Notes: generated by a model not told the origin, from the sequence alone. A DNA stretch of 64,000 bases from DASUGC01 sp035606665 (GCA_035606665.1 DATNEY010000032.1:124001-188000), one strand, 5' to 3'; shown: positions 7,160 to 16,464, counted from the first letter of the stretch. Made by a program: numbers and translations.

Positions 7160-9034
7160 CTACTTGCGACGATCGACTTTGGCGCCGCTGCGCTGCTCGA
7201 AGGTTTCGAGCACCTGCCTGAAGTTGCTGTCGTCGAGACGCAGGACCGCGTAGGACTCAGCTCCCTGCACCACGAGCCAGTGCCGCGTCTGACGCATGAA
7301 GGTGCCGACGTCGAGACCTGGCGGCGGACCCGGTAAGGTTTCGTCCCACTTCGGATCGCGGCCGAGCGAATAAGTCGCCTTGAGGATCTTCCGGTACGGC
7401 ACGGTCACGATGGGCTGCCCGCCTTGTCTGGGCATCACACTGACCTGGCCGTTGAGGAAGTTGAGCGCGACATCGCGATCGTTGGTGCGCTTGCCGTTGA
7501 CGACCGCGAAAAACTTCACGTTCGAGAACGTCGCCAGAACCGCGTCGGCGGCCGCATCACCGGCACGTCCGGTCGCGCCTGGGGTCGTCGCCGGAGTCGG
7601 CGTCGTGCCGGGCGCGCCGGCGCGCGCGGTTCCGGGCGACGGTGTTGGCTTGGCTGTTCCCGAAAGCGCCGGTCCGGGCGTCGGCACAGGCGACGAATTC
7701 GGCGTGCCTGCCGCAGGCAGCGGCGTCGCGGCAGGCTGTTCCGACGTTGACGGCGGAAGTGGGGGCGCCGGTGTCGTAAGGGCGGCTTGGTCACCAGCCG
7801 GCGGCGACGCAGGAGGCTGTGCGCCGGAGTTCCTGCCGAACATCGCGTAGCCGATTCCGGCCAGCGCCAGCGCAGCCACGCCGCCCACCAGCCACATCGT
7901 CGTGCCTGAACCACTCTTTGGAGACGGCGCTGGAGCTTGTGCGGCAAGGGGCTGCGTCGCAGCCGGAGGCGTCGTGCCGGCAAGGCGGCCAGTTGCCTGT
8001 CCCATTGCCGGTGTCAAGACAGTCGGATCGCTCGCCGCGGAGATGGCTCCAGGATTGGTGCCGGGCGCGAGCACGGTCATGTTCGACGCCGTCATCTGGC
8101 CCGTCATCTGATACGGCGTGGATGACGGCGTGGGCATCGGACGTGCGAACGATCCGGTGGGCATCGGGCGTGGCGGCGTCATGCCCGGTTCCATCATCCC
8201 TGCGTACATCGAGGCGAGTGGCAGGCCGGCGAGGCAGCGCGCGAAGCCCTCGTGGAATTCCGCGGCCGACTGGAATCGCTCCACCGGCGCCTTCGCGAGG
8301 CTGCGCGTGATGATGTCCTCGACCCACGACGGCAAGTCGTGTCTCACCGTCGACACTGGCGTCGGTGTGTCGTTCACCTGGGACTGGACCATGGCGAATG
8401 CGGTGTCACCCTTGAAGGGCAGCTTCGCCGTGCAGAGCCGGTAGAACACGACGCCCATCGCATAGAGATCGGTACGCGCGTCGATGTCGCCGCCGCGCAC
8501 CTGTTCCGGCGCCATGTAGGAGGGCGTGCCCATCATGAATCCGGCATTGGTCAACTGCTCGCCGCCGGAAACGCGCGCGATCCCGAAGTCCATGACCTTC
8601 ACCGCGCCGTTCTCGGTGACCATGAGATTCGCGGGTTTCAGATCGCGATGGACGACGCCCATGCTGTGGGCGTGGGCGAGCGCCGCGAGCGCCTGCATGC
8701 AGAATTCGGCGGCGCGCTGCGCTGACAGCGGGCCCATGCGCGCGACCATGTTCTCGAGCGTCTCGCCGCGCACGAATTCCATGACCATCAGCCACTGCCC
8801 TTCGTGCTCGAAGAGCTCGTAGATGGTGGCAATGCCGGGATGACTCAGCCGCGCGACCGTGATGGCTTCACTGCGGAAGCGCTTCGCGACCTCGGGATCG
8901 TTCAGTTCGGCGTTGAGGACCTTGATGGCGACTTCACGGTGGAGGGTCTCGTCAACGGCCTTGTAGACCGTGCCCATCCCTCCCTTGCCGATTCTGTCGA
9001 GGATCCGGTATTTGCCGACGTTCTGGCCAATCAT
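7160..9034 (-). CDS. Transmembrane Ser/Thr protein kinase (PknB-type) with novel C-terminal domain
   Basis: 624 residues. The kinase domain (about 10-270) has the glycine loop GKGGMGTV, Lys38 in VAIK, HRDLKPAN (129-136), DFG (149-151) and MAPEQ (174-178), so all catalytic residues are present. A Pro/Ala/Ser/Thr-rich linker follows, then one membrane segment near residues 380-400 (WLVGGVAALALAGIGYAMFG), a second low-complexity linker and a globular extracytoplasmic domain of about 110 residues. That last domain carries no PASTA repeat and I do not recognise it. It probably senses an external signal, but no ligand can be named. The ATG at 9034 has only a weak ribosome site. The gene stands alone, convergent with the second activator. 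Confidence 0.9.
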   Translation of the reverse strand: MIGQNVGKYRILDRIGKGGMGTVYKAVDETLHREVAIKVLNAELNDPEVAKRFRSEAITVARLSHPGIATIYELFEHEGQWLMVMEFVRGETLENMVARMGPLSAQRAAEFCMQALAALAHAHSMGVVHRDLKPANLMVTENGAVKVMDFGIARVSGGEQLTNAGFMMGTPSYMAPEQVRGGDIDARTDLYAMGVVFYRLCTAKLPFKGDTAFAMVQSQVNDTPTPVSTVRHDLPSWVEDIITRSLAKAPVERFQSAAEFHEGFARCLAGLPLASMYAGMMEPGMTPPRPMPTGSFARPMPTPSSTPYQMTGQMTASNMTVLAPGTNPGAISAASDPTVLTPAMGQATGRLAGTTPPAATQPLAAQAPAPSPKSGSGTTMWLVGGVAALALAGIGYAMFGRNSGAQPPASPPAGDQAALTTPAPPLPPSTSEQPAATPLPAAGTPNSSPVPTPGPALSGTAKPTPSPGTARAGAPGTTPTPATTPGATGRAGDAAADAVLATFSNVKFFAVVNGKRTNDRDVALNFLNGQVSVMPRQGGQPIVTVPYRKILKATYSLGRDPKWDETLPGPPPGLDVGTFMRQTRHWLVVQGAESYAVLRLDDSNFRQVLETFEQRSGAKVDRRK

Positions 9035-9083
9035 CGCTCTAAAAAAAGGGAGTGTAGCAGGTTCCTCTCGTGCCTTGGATGCC

Positions 9084-9899
9084 TCAGGAACGGCGCGGGT
9101 GCTCGATCGGCAGATCCTCGCGATCGCCCCATTCCTTCCACGACCCCGTGTAGTTCCGGACGTTCGTGAATCCGGCCAGCTTCAGCGCCACATAAGAATG
9201 TGCGGCCCGGTAGCCCCCCTGGCAGTACGTCACGATTTCGTTACTGGGCTCCACGCCCGCGTCCGCATACATAGCGCGCAGTTCAGGGGCCGGCTTGAAG
9301 CGTCCGGTCTCGTCGAGATTCCGCTTCCATTCGAGGTGCGTGGCGCCAGGAACAGCGCCGCCGCGCTTCGCCCGTAGGGCCTCGCCGAAGTACTCCGCGG
9401 CGCTTCGAGTATCGACGATTGTCATGTCGGGCCGGCCTATCCGCTCGAGCACCTGCCGCCACGTCGCCAGCTTCGAATCGTCCGCTGTGCCGTGCCAGTC
9501 ACTGGCCACCGGCGCGACAAGTTCAGTCGTCAGCTGCCGCCCCGAAAGCGTCCAGGCGCCAACGCCTCCGTCCAGGATGAAAGCGCTCGGATGACCGAGA
9601 TACTCGAGGAACCAGTACGCGCGCGCGGCCCGCATCCCGGAATCCGATTCGTACACCACCACCGGACGTTCGGGCGTCACGCCGCGCTGGGAGAACAGAT
9701 GCCCGATCATCCACATGAACGCACGAAGCGGTGCATCGCTCGTGTCGATCAGGCTGATTCCCCAGAGGTCGAGGTGGACGGCCCCGAGGATCCGGGAAAC
9801 GGCGAAGACTTCGGCAGGGCGAAGATCGATGAAGAGCGGCGCTGGTGACAGCGCCGCTGCTTCATCCGGACAAACAACTGGAGACTTGCCGGCCGCCAC
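9084..9899 (-). CDS. Two-domain rhodanese (thiosulfate/3-mercaptopyruvate sulfurtransferase type)
   Basis: 271 residues with two rhodanese folds. The N-terminal one (SRILGAVHLDLWGI) lacks the active cysteine; the C-terminal one has Cys226 in CQGGYRA, as expected for the SseA family, which transfers sulfane sulfur to thiol or cyanide acceptors. No signal peptide is seen, so it should be cytoplasmic. The start is GTG at 9899, six bases after the stop of the helix-hairpin-helix gene, so the two are probably co-transcribed. The CQGGYR loop is closer to thiosulfate than to mercaptopyruvate enzymes, but substrate cannot be fixed from sequence. Confidence 0.87.
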   Translation of the reverse strand: MAAGKSPVVCPDEAAALSPAPLFIDLRPAEVFAVSRILGAVHLDLWGISLIDTSDAPLRAFMWMIGHLFSQRGVTPERPVVVYESDSGMRAARAYWFLEYLGHPSAFILDGGVGAWTLSGRQLTTELVAPVASDWHGTADDSKLATWRQVLERIGRPDMTIVDTRSAAEYFGEALRAKRGGAVPGATHLEWKRNLDETGRFKPAPELRAMYADAGVEPSNEIVTYCQGGYRAAHSYVALKLAGFTNVRNYTGSWKEWGDREDLPIEHPRRS

Positions 9900-9905
9900 C
9901 GGCAG

Positions 9906-10565
9906 CTACTTGATCACGACAAAGCGCCAGAGCCGATCCGTTTCCTTCTGGCCGACGTACTTGCTGATTTCCTTGTCGAACTGCTGCTTCGTCTTCCAGG
10001 GCCTGTATTCCTTGAACTCGTGCACCATCTTGGCGCCGGCGCCTGGAATGGACAGGATGTCGGGGTCGGTCGCCTTGTTCAGATCGACTGGGATGAACAA
10101 GTACTGCTTGAACTTGTCGAGCAGCGCCGTGTCATTCCGCGGCGTCGTGTACTTCCCGATCTCCTTGTCGAACTGCGCGAAGCTCGTCCACGGCCGGTAC
10201 TCCTCGAACTCATGCGCCCACTTCTTCGACGAGCCGGGAACCAGGAGGAACTCTTCCGACGTCGCCGTGTTCAGATTCACGTGAATGAACGCACGACCAT
10301 AGAACTCCGTGGCCTGCGCCTGCGTCAGGCCGGAAGCCAGCAGGTACTTGTTCAGGTCGACGATGCTGTTGAAATTGCGCTTCGCGATGAGCCCCTTCAC
10401 GATCGTTGCCGTCATGTGCGGCATCTTGAGGAGGTCGGCCTCCGGCGCGAGGTTCGCGTCGACCACGCCGAGTGACTTGCCGACCTGGCCCTGAACGCCA
10501 GGACTCATCAACATCGCCAACGCGAGCGCTCCCGCGATTCCCACCAATGTCTTCCGCAAACTCAT
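9906..10565 (-). CDS. Secreted protein with three ComEA-like helix-hairpin-helix repeats
   Basis: 219 residues with a Sec signal peptide (LVGIAGALALAMLMSPGVQG). Three related repeats follow, beginning VVDANLAPEADLL, IHVNLNTATSEEFL and IPVDLNKATDPDIL. Each carries the N-T/K-A and 'IPG.G...' pattern of ComEA/T2SK-type helix-hairpin-helix units, which bind DNA. The second and third also share EYRPW and a FDKEI-KY tail. The start has an excellent GGAGG. An extracytoplasmic DNA-binding or competence-like role is plausible, but no competence genes are nearby. The next gene downstream is the rhodanese. Confidence 0.75.
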   Translation of the reverse strand: MSLRKTLVGIAGALALAMLMSPGVQGQVGKSLGVVDANLAPEADLLKMPHMTATIVKGLIAKRNFNSIVDLNKYLLASGLTQAQATEFYGRAFIHVNLNTATSEEFLLVPGSSKKWAHEFEEYRPWTSFAQFDKEIGKYTTPRNDTALLDKFKQYLFIPVDLNKATDPDILSIPGAGAKMVHEFKEYRPWKTKQQFDKEISKYVGQKETDRLWRFVVIK

Positions 10566-10595
10566 GCTGTCCTCCAGAAACTCGTGACTGCTGCC

Positions 10596-11042
10596 TCAGC
10601 TCAGATCGGCCCGCCGCGCGGGACGCTTATATGTGTAGATAAGCCCCAATAGCCCCAATTGTGCCATGACGCCCGGCGCCAATGCGGGCGGCGCGATCGA
10701 GTGGATCACACGTTTGATCAACTCCCATCCCCCCAGATCCGGGTAGGTATCGCGCTGAAAAGCGGCGTTGGCCTGATAGTGCAGAAAAATGCCCAACGCA
10801 CCGGAAGCAATCATCAAAACCAGCAGTATCTGAAGGACGACAAGACCGCGGTCCCTTCCGGCGATCACGTGCACGAGAATTGTCAGCAGCGTAGTAGCGA
10901 TGAGCCCGATCGGCACCAGTTGCCAGCCGTCCTCGTAGTGGCCGATCGCGATGAGCTCCGTACCGAGCGCAGCGAGCCCGAATGAAAGAAGCGCGAGAAT
11001 CAGTCGCCTCAGGTTGAGCTCAGCAGTCACAGGGTTCTCCAT
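10596..11042 (-). CDS. Small four-helix membrane protein, unknown function
   Basis: 148 residues from the ATG at 11042 (MENPVTAELNLRRLILALLS). Four hydrophobic segments are visible: around 12-30, 39-60, 70-92 and 120-140, ending YTYKRPARRADLS. No catalytic or binding motif is recognised. It starts 13 bases after the metallo-beta-lactamase-fold gene and is likely part of that transcript. The longer in-frame extension to 11258 overlaps that gene and is not credible. Confidence 0.65.
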   Translation of the reverse strand: MENPVTAELNLRRLILALLSFGLAALGTELIAIGHYEDGWQLVPIGLIATTLLTILVHVIAGRDRGLVVLQILLVLMIASGALGIFLHYQANAAFQRDTYPDLGGWELIKRVIHSIAPPALAPGVMAQLGLLGLIYTYKRPARRADLS

Positions 11043-11055
11043 CGGCGGGCCGGCA

Positions 11056-11808
11056 TCATAGCCCCTCGTCTCGAATCTTCTCGATGTGCGCTTCGATGGT
11101 TGCCGCCGCGGCCTCGGCAAGCGCAGGGGGAAGATCCGGATACACGCGCGCGACGATCGCCGCGCCGTCGGCAAAGCCGTCTGCGAGGCAGTCCCGCACC
11201 TGAGCCTCGCGCATCCGCCGGTGCGCAAGGTACTGGGCGATGAGCTCGAGCGGATCATCGATCACCGGTCCATGACCAGGAAACACGCGAACCGGCGACA
11301 GACTCGCAAGCACCTCAAGTGATTCCATGTACGCGCGCATGCCGCCGCCGCGTCCGCCCGGAATCATGACGGTCGTACCGTGCGTGAGCATGTCGCCGGC
11401 GTAGAGCTCCCGCGATTCCGCATCCCAGAAGCAGACGTGATCGAGGGCGTGGCCGGGCGTGTAGATTACCTGCAGCATTCGATCACCGGCCCCAACCATC
11501 TGGCTCGCCGTGAACGCGTGCCAGTCGTTTCCATCGCACGGAGGCAGCTTCCACAGCTCCACGGCGGGCCAGCGCTGTTTCAGCGCTGGTGCACCGCTCG
11601 CATGATCGGCGTGGCCATGCGTGACAAGCACGCGCGCAAGCGCACGGCCGTCAAGGGCGCGTGCGATTGCATCGATGTGTTCGGCGGCGCCGACACCGGC
11701 ATCGATCAGCGTGGGCTCGGCGCCGTCCAGGAACCACGTGTTGTTCCCGGCGCCGGTCATCGGTCCCGGGTTTCCTGCGGTCAACAGAACAGGTGTCAGA
11801 ATCTCCAC
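11056..11808 (-). CDS. Metallo-beta-lactamase-fold hydrolase (LACTB2-like)
   Basis: 250 residues. The zinc-binding motif THGHADH is at 63-69, with further ligands in YTPGHALDHVCFW, YAGDML and VFPGHGPVI. The C-terminal helical region (AQYLAHRRMREAQVRD) and winged-helix-like end match LACTB2/glyoxalase-II-like enzymes, which act on thioesters, nucleic acids or phosphodiesters. The GTG start at 11808 overlaps the upstream gene by 13 bases, which indicates translational coupling to the porin/RND operon. Substrate unknown. Confidence 0.82.
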   Translation of the reverse strand: MEILTPVLLTAGNPGPMTGAGNNTWFLDGAEPTLIDAGVGAAEHIDAIARALDGRALARVLVTHGHADHASGAPALKQRWPAVELWKLPPCDGNDWHAFTASQMVGAGDRMLQVIYTPGHALDHVCFWDAESRELYAGDMLTHGTTVMIPGGRGGGMRAYMESLEVLASLSPVRVFPGHGPVIDDPLELIAQYLAHRRMREAQVRDCLADGFADGAAIVARVYPDLPPALAEAAAATIEAHIEKIRDEGL

Positions 11809-13049
11809 CGCACTCTCGTCAGCAGAAAGTCGCGCGTCTTGAACCGCGCGAGCGAGTCGTTGCCGTCACCGAGAAATGCCGCGGCGGAACCCTCGATGGC
11901 GACGTTGTCCGCGGCACGCCAGACAATCAGACCACGAACGAACCCGGACGCATCGGCGGGATTCACGACGGCGAATGCGCGCGCCAGCCAGCGGTCGCGG
12001 CCGAACTGCCGTTCGATGGAACCGACGAAATCCACATCCGTGCGATCGATCCCCGGATCCTGAGGCGACCACTCGCGATGCAGAATGGCCAGCGCGAATA
12101 CGCGGTACTGCCCCGTGCGTCGATCGAAACCGGCTCCGGCGTCCAGCGCCTTGCCCTCGACGCTTCCGATGCCATTGCTGCGCGGAAGTTCTTTCTCGAC
12201 GAAGAAGGCGGCCTCGCCGCGCAACGCCCATTCACCGACGACTGTCTCAAAGTCGGCCGAGACCATCGTGAATCGGGGAAACCGCTGGACGAGATGACCG
12301 GCGACAGCCGGTCCGAAGATGGGTTCGAACGTGGTAACGCCGAAGGCGTCAAAACCGCGAAAGACGCCGCCGGCGATGTCCACGCGTCCAATCGTGCCGC
12401 TGACGCGCCCGCCGCCTGACATGTTCCTGAGCAGCAACCCCGGCTCATCGCGAACGATGGTCTTCCCTCCGGGAACGGCGGCCGGCAAGACAGCATCGTT
12501 GACCAGATTGAACGGCGACGTGTCTTCCTTGAGTTCGTCGAACTTGCCGCGACTGAAGCCAGGCACCGCAACGCCTTCGATTGCGAAGTCATGGGACGCG
12601 AATACGCGTCCGCGCAGAAACGCGACCGGCAGCCGCGCGGCGCTGCGGCCATCAAAAAGGTACCGCGAAGTGTCGAGAGGATTGATCACGTCGGACGGCT
12701 GGATCTCGTCGAGGCGACCCCAGACGATCCGCCCGTAGCCGGCCCTGAAATCTCCCTTCGTGCCGGCAACCTCGAGCCAGGCCTCGCGGACGCCGGCAAT
12801 GGCACCCAGGACTTGCCCCGATCGATCCGCGGCAAGGCCCTCGACAAATCCGTCGAACTTCAACCGAACCGTTCTCGATGGCCGTGCCGTCAACTCGACT
12901 GCCGCCTGAGGCCGCAACTCGGCGACGTCGCGGCGAGGAAGCGCGTCGGCCAGGACCGAGACCTGGCCGCTGACATCAACCCTCTTCTGGCCGGCGGCCT
13001 GCGACGGGGACTGCCCGGCGATCAGGGCCGCCAGCAGCCAGGCGCTCAT
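11796..13049 (-). CDS. Outer-membrane porin-like protein encoded with an RND transporter
   Basis: 417 residues with a short signal peptide (MSAWLLAALIAGQSPSQAAG). The mature part has alternating beta-strand character and the segment WGRLDEIQPSDVINPLD seen in DUF1302/alginate-like outer-membrane proteins that accompany MMPL/RND exporters and outer-membrane lipoprotein-sorting proteins. It ends in an aromatic strand FLLTRVRWRF, a typical barrel C-terminus. Its ATG forms an ATGA overlap with the RND stop. Probably the outer-membrane member of a lipid or hydrophobic-compound export set. Confidence 0.72.
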   Translation of the reverse strand: MSAWLLAALIAGQSPSQAAGQKRVDVSGQVSVLADALPRRDVAELRPQAAVELTARPSRTVRLKFDGFVEGLAADRSGQVLGAIAGVREAWLEVAGTKGDFRAGYGRIVWGRLDEIQPSDVINPLDTSRYLFDGRSAARLPVAFLRGRVFASHDFAIEGVAVPGFSRGKFDELKEDTSPFNLVNDAVLPAAVPGGKTIVRDEPGLLLRNMSGGGRVSGTIGRVDIAGGVFRGFDAFGVTTFEPIFGPAVAGHLVQRFPRFTMVSADFETVVGEWALRGEAAFFVEKELPRSNGIGSVEGKALDAGAGFDRRTGQYRVFALAILHREWSPQDPGIDRTDVDFVGSIERQFGRDRWLARAFAVVNPADASGFVRGLIVWRAADNVAIEGSAAAFLGDGNDSLARFKTRDFLLTRVRWRF

Positions 13050-15367
13050 CGTTGTTCCGCAGCACGACGGCGAGCGACGCCCATCGCCGTTCGCAAGCTC
13101 TCAGCAGAAAACAGCCGCGGCATCATCTTGATTGTCGCGGGCAGTACGGTGATTTCAGCGATGAACGCCACAATCATCGTGAGCGCAAGCATGCCGCCGA
13201 ACCACGCGCTTGGTTTGTACTCCGAGAACCCCAGCACAGCAAACGCGCAGCTGTTGATGATCGCCGTCGTCAACGCCGCCCGGCCCTCGTGGGCTGTCGC
13301 GGTCGCGATCGCTTCGTCGGTTCCGGCGCCGCCCGCGATCTCCCTGCGGTACCGGCTCACGAAGTGAATCGTGTCATCGTCAACGACACCCAGGGCGACG
13401 CTGGCCAGCATCACGGTCGCGATGTTCAGGGAAATGTCGAGCCAGCCCATGATCCCGAAGACGGCGAGCACCGGAAAGAGATTGGGGACGATGGCCAGCA
13501 GTCCGAACCGCCACGATCGGAACACGAGGAAGATCACGGCAAAGACAGTGACGAACGCTGTCGAGAAGCTGCTGATCTGCGAGGTCACCAGATAGTGATC
13601 GAGTTTCGCGAACAGCCGGCCGGCGCCCGTGACAGTCGTCGTGATGCCGGTGCCGGCGAACTTGTCTGCCGCGAGCTTCTCCGCGAATTCGACCTGATCG
13701 AAAAGGACATCCGAACTCATCGAGGCCAGATTGATCGTGATCTGCGCCTTCGAGAAGTCACTCGCTGCCACCCGCGTGAGTTCAGTGCGGCCCTCGTCGC
13801 CCAGGCCGAACACGAACAACTCCTGAGCGACGGTCGCGGGCTCGGCGGGAATCTCCTCGACGCGCCCATCACCAAGCTCGCGATGGACGCGCTTCACGTA
13901 GTCGGCAAGACCCGTCACCTTCCGCACATGGTCCAGCTTCCGGAGCTCGGTCTCGAGCGCGTCCATCCGTTTCAGCGCGCCCGGCTGCTGCAGGGAGTCC
14001 GCCGGTCCTTCAAGGAATACTTGAAATGAGTAGATGCCCGACAGCTTTCCGTCGATCGTGTGCGCGGAGGCGCCAAGCGGATGCGTCCGGCTGAAGAAGC
14101 TCATGTGGTTCGTGTCCACGCGTAGACGCATGAGGCCGGCAACGGAAATAACCGTCAGCGCGATGGAGACCGCCATGACCAGCCGTGAACGCCGGCTCGT
14201 GAATGCGGCGACCGCGCGCATCGGCCGCTCGAACCACGCCTGCTGCGGAGGCGGCGCCTTGTCGGGCTTCATCCAGCCGAGAATCGTCGGCACGAGGATG
14301 ATCGACAGCGCGAAGTCCACCATCACGCCGATCGCCGACCCAAGGCCGAACTCGCGCACCGCGACGACGTTGCTCGTGGCCAGGGACATCATCCCGAGCG
14401 CCGTCGTGCCGCTCGCGCCAAGAAGCGGTGCGAAGAGATGCGACACGGTCGATATGAATGCCTCTTCTGCTGAACCGTGCCGCCTGGCCTCCCCGTAGTG
14501 CTGCACGATGTGCACATCGTCCGAGATGGCCAGGACGATGACGAGCGGCACGATCATGCTGCTCAGCACGTTGTAGTTGAAGCCGACCAGATCGTACAGG
14601 CCGAGCGTCCAGACCACGCTCACGAGCACGGCGCCAAGCGTGAGCGCCGTGGACCGAATCGACCTGAACATCACATAGATCGCGAGGATCGTGAGCGCGA
14701 GGATCGGCGGCGTGAACTTCGTCTGGTTGTCGAGTGTGATGCGATTGTAGGTCTCGCTGATTTCGAGGCTGCCGTTGAAGTGAACGCGGAAGTCCTTCGG
14801 CGCGCCGTCGGTCACGATCTTGTGGATCCGCTCGAGGACGCCGGCGCGGATATCGTCGATCCGGCGCTCGTCAAAGAAGACGATGAGCGACGCGACCGTG
14901 CCGTCCTGGGAGATCAGATCGCCTCTGAGCAGGTTGTCATCGAGGGCGCGCTGCCCCACCTCGGCTGGCGTCTTTGACTCGAGATCCTTGAAGAGACGCC
15001 GGACGTCGAGGTCGTTCCCGCGTCCATCGACGATCGTGGCGGTCGCGAGGCTGTTCACGCGATCGACCGCGTCGACCCGCTCGATTTCCGCACTGGCGCG
15101 ATCGATGAAGTCGAATGTTTCCCTTGAAATCAGGCGATCGCGGCTCGGCGCTTCGAGCGCGATGATGAGGTTGCGCGTGCCGCCGAACTCGTCACGGAAG
15201 CGCTCGTACTCGCGATAGACCGGGTCCTCGCGCGAGAACCACGCGGTCAGGTCGTTGTCGATCTTCGTGATGTTGGTACGCGGCGCCAGGACGACTGCGC
15301 CAACGAGAACGAGCGCCGTCAGCGGCACTCTGAAGCGGTAAAGGAACCTGGCGAGCCGCAGGCTCAC
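13046..15367 (-). CDS. RND-superfamily (MMPL-type) exporter
   Basis: 773 residues from a GTG that overlaps the upstream stop as GTGA. The protein has the duplicated MMPL/SSD layout: N-terminal helix (LTALVLVGAVVLAPR), a periplasmic domain, helices starting at FTPPILALTILAIYVMF and FNYNVLSSMIVPLVIVLAIS, then the same arrangement in the second half (FRSWRFGLLAIVPNLFPVL, LDISLNIATVMLASVALG). The helix-4 residues DDVHIVQH and the second-half DDDTIHFVSRY are the expected proton-relay-like acidic segments. Family members move lipids, hopanoids or sterols. The genomic triad with a lipoprotein-sorting protein and a DUF1302-like porin is a recurrent arrangement. Confidence 0.85.
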   Translation of the reverse strand: MSLRLARFLYRFRVPLTALVLVGAVVLAPRTNITKIDNDLTAWFSREDPVYREYERFRDEFGGTRNLIIALEAPSRDRLISRETFDFIDRASAEIERVDAVDRVNSLATATIVDGRGNDLDVRRLFKDLESKTPAEVGQRALDDNLLRGDLISQDGTVASLIVFFDERRIDDIRAGVLERIHKIVTDGAPKDFRVHFNGSLEISETYNRITLDNQTKFTPPILALTILAIYVMFRSIRSTALTLGAVLVSVVWTLGLYDLVGFNYNVLSSMIVPLVIVLAISDDVHIVQHYGEARRHGSAEEAFISTVSHLFAPLLGASGTTALGMMSLATSNVVAVREFGLGSAIGVMVDFALSIILVPTILGWMKPDKAPPPQQAWFERPMRAVAAFTSRRSRLVMAVSIALTVISVAGLMRLRVDTNHMSFFSRTHPLGASAHTIDGKLSGIYSFQVFLEGPADSLQQPGALKRMDALETELRKLDHVRKVTGLADYVKRVHRELGDGRVEEIPAEPATVAQELFVFGLGDEGRTELTRVAASDFSKAQITINLASMSSDVLFDQVEFAEKLAADKFAGTGITTTVTGAGRLFAKLDHYLVTSQISSFSTAFVTVFAVIFLVFRSWRFGLLAIVPNLFPVLAVFGIMGWLDISLNIATVMLASVALGVVDDDTIHFVSRYRREIAGGAGTDEAIATATAHEGRAALTTAIINSCAFAVLGFSEYKPSAWFGGMLALTMIVAFIAEITVLPATIKMMPRLFSAESLRTAMGVARRRAAEQR

Positions 15368-16380
15368 GGACGGCCGCCGCTGCCACGTTCCAGCTCGCGG
15401 CGGCTGAAGTCATCGGGCTTGAGTCCGATGTTGTATTCAACCCTCTCCAGCACAAGCTCGGTGCGCGTGCGTTCCAGGCTGTCGGACATCCGCATCTCGA
15501 GCGTGGTCCAGTAGCCGGCGACCTTCTCGATACGAACCGCCTCGAACAGCTTCTGCAGCTCGTTGCGCTTGCTGAAAATCTCGGCGCGCACCACGACGAA
15601 GTTGTCCTTGCGTACGTATGACACGACGCGCGGGAAGCGGGCGTTCGCGTCGCGGCTCTTCGACTCGAGTTGATAAACGGGGTACTTGGTGCCGTCCGGC
15701 GCCGTCCAGCTGGGCGGCACGGGGCTGTCTGTCCGCTCGATCAACCGGTAGGTGTAGTTCTCGAATTCGCGGCCGCCGATGTCCTCGTACGTGAAGTCGC
15801 TGCCGGCAAAACTTTCCTGGGCCTCCGAGCCGGCGATTCTGCGGACGCGCCCGAGCGACGGCAAATATAGGAACCGCTCATCGTCTGCGCCGGGTTGTTC
15901 CCAGACCAGGAAGCTCGTGCCTTTGATGTCGTTCGGATAGGTGAAGCGAACGAGCGACCGGTCGCCTGCCACCGGACGTCCGGCGCCGCCGCGCATGCTC
16001 GTGACGGTCAGCGCGCGCTCGCGGACGCGGCCCTGGCGATCGAAGAGCTTCATGCGCATCGCGATGCGGGCGTCGCGGCCGGTGTCGCGGTCTTCGGCCT
16101 GGCGCGCGACCCACGCACCGCGCTCGGCGTCGGTGGCACCGACGGGACTTTGAGCCTGGAGGTCCGCGGGGCCGAAGCCCCCAAACAAAGCGAGCGAGCC
16201 GTGCGAGCGAGCCACGCGAACGAAGTGAGCCTTGCCTAAGTGTTTTTCAGAGGAGGCAAGGCGAACGAGCGAGCGCGTAGGGGGGTCCGCGGGGGCGAAG
16301 CCCCCCGGAAAAGAAAGCTCGTCCCCGGCCCCGGTATTCAGGAAGAGAGCTATTAGGAAGATCGAAGTAAGGCGTGACAT
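15364..16380 (-). CDS. Outer-membrane lipoprotein-sorting-like protein with repeat-derived N-terminal insert
   Basis: 338 residues. The C-terminal 240 residues match the LolA-fold 'outer membrane lipoprotein-sorting protein' family (RFLYLPSLGRVRRIAGSE, GSDFTYEDI), which accompanies MMPL exporters and carries hydrophobic molecules across the periplasm. The N-terminus has a signal-peptide core (MSRLTSIFLIALFL), but about 55 residues encoded by a GC-rich repeat (16161-16320) separate it from the LQAQSP that would normally follow the cleavage site. The frame is kept through the repeat. First gene of the operon, behind the promoter at 16465-16493. Confidence 0.75.
   Translation of the reverse strand: MSRLTSIFLIALFLNTGAGDELSFPGGFAPADPPTRSLVRLASSEKHLGKAHFVRVARSHGSLALFGGFGPADLQAQSPVGATDAERGAWVARQAEDRDTGRDARIAMRMKLFDRQGRVRERALTVTSMRGGAGRPVAGDRSLVRFTYPNDIKGTSFLVWEQPGADDERFLYLPSLGRVRRIAGSEAQESFAGSDFTYEDIGGREFENYTYRLIERTDSPVPPSWTAPDGTKYPVYQLESKSRDANARFPRVVSYVRKDNFVVVRAEIFSKRNELQKLFEAVRIEKVAGYWTTLEMRMSDSLERTRTELVLERVEYNIGLKPDDFSRRELERGSGGRP
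16161..16320. repeat. Inserted repeat element with two GGGG-CGAA-CCCC hairpins, inside a coding region
   Basis: Two direct copies of GGTCCGCGGGGnCGAAGCCCCC (16161-16182 and 16284-16305) bracket a region of GAGCGAGC-type repeats and an inner 9-bp inverted repeat, GCCTTGCCT (16229-16237) and AGGCAAGGC (16254-16262). The second copy contains GCGAAGC, a motif known to form an unusually stable DNA mini-hairpin. The block sits in frame in the signal-peptide region of the lipoprotein-sorting gene; both copies translate as GGFxPAD. Confidence 0.7.
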
Positions 16381-16464
16381 CGACTTACGCTGACTGGCGG
16401 CCTCCGGGGAAAGGAAGCCGCGAGGGCCGTTAATCCGGTGATGGGGCCGGGAACGACTGGAGGA

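Noticed and set aside
7516..7983. Arg-rich minus-strand frame inside the kinase linker
   Set aside because: Frame-shifted reading of the Pro/Ala-rich linker; not a protein.
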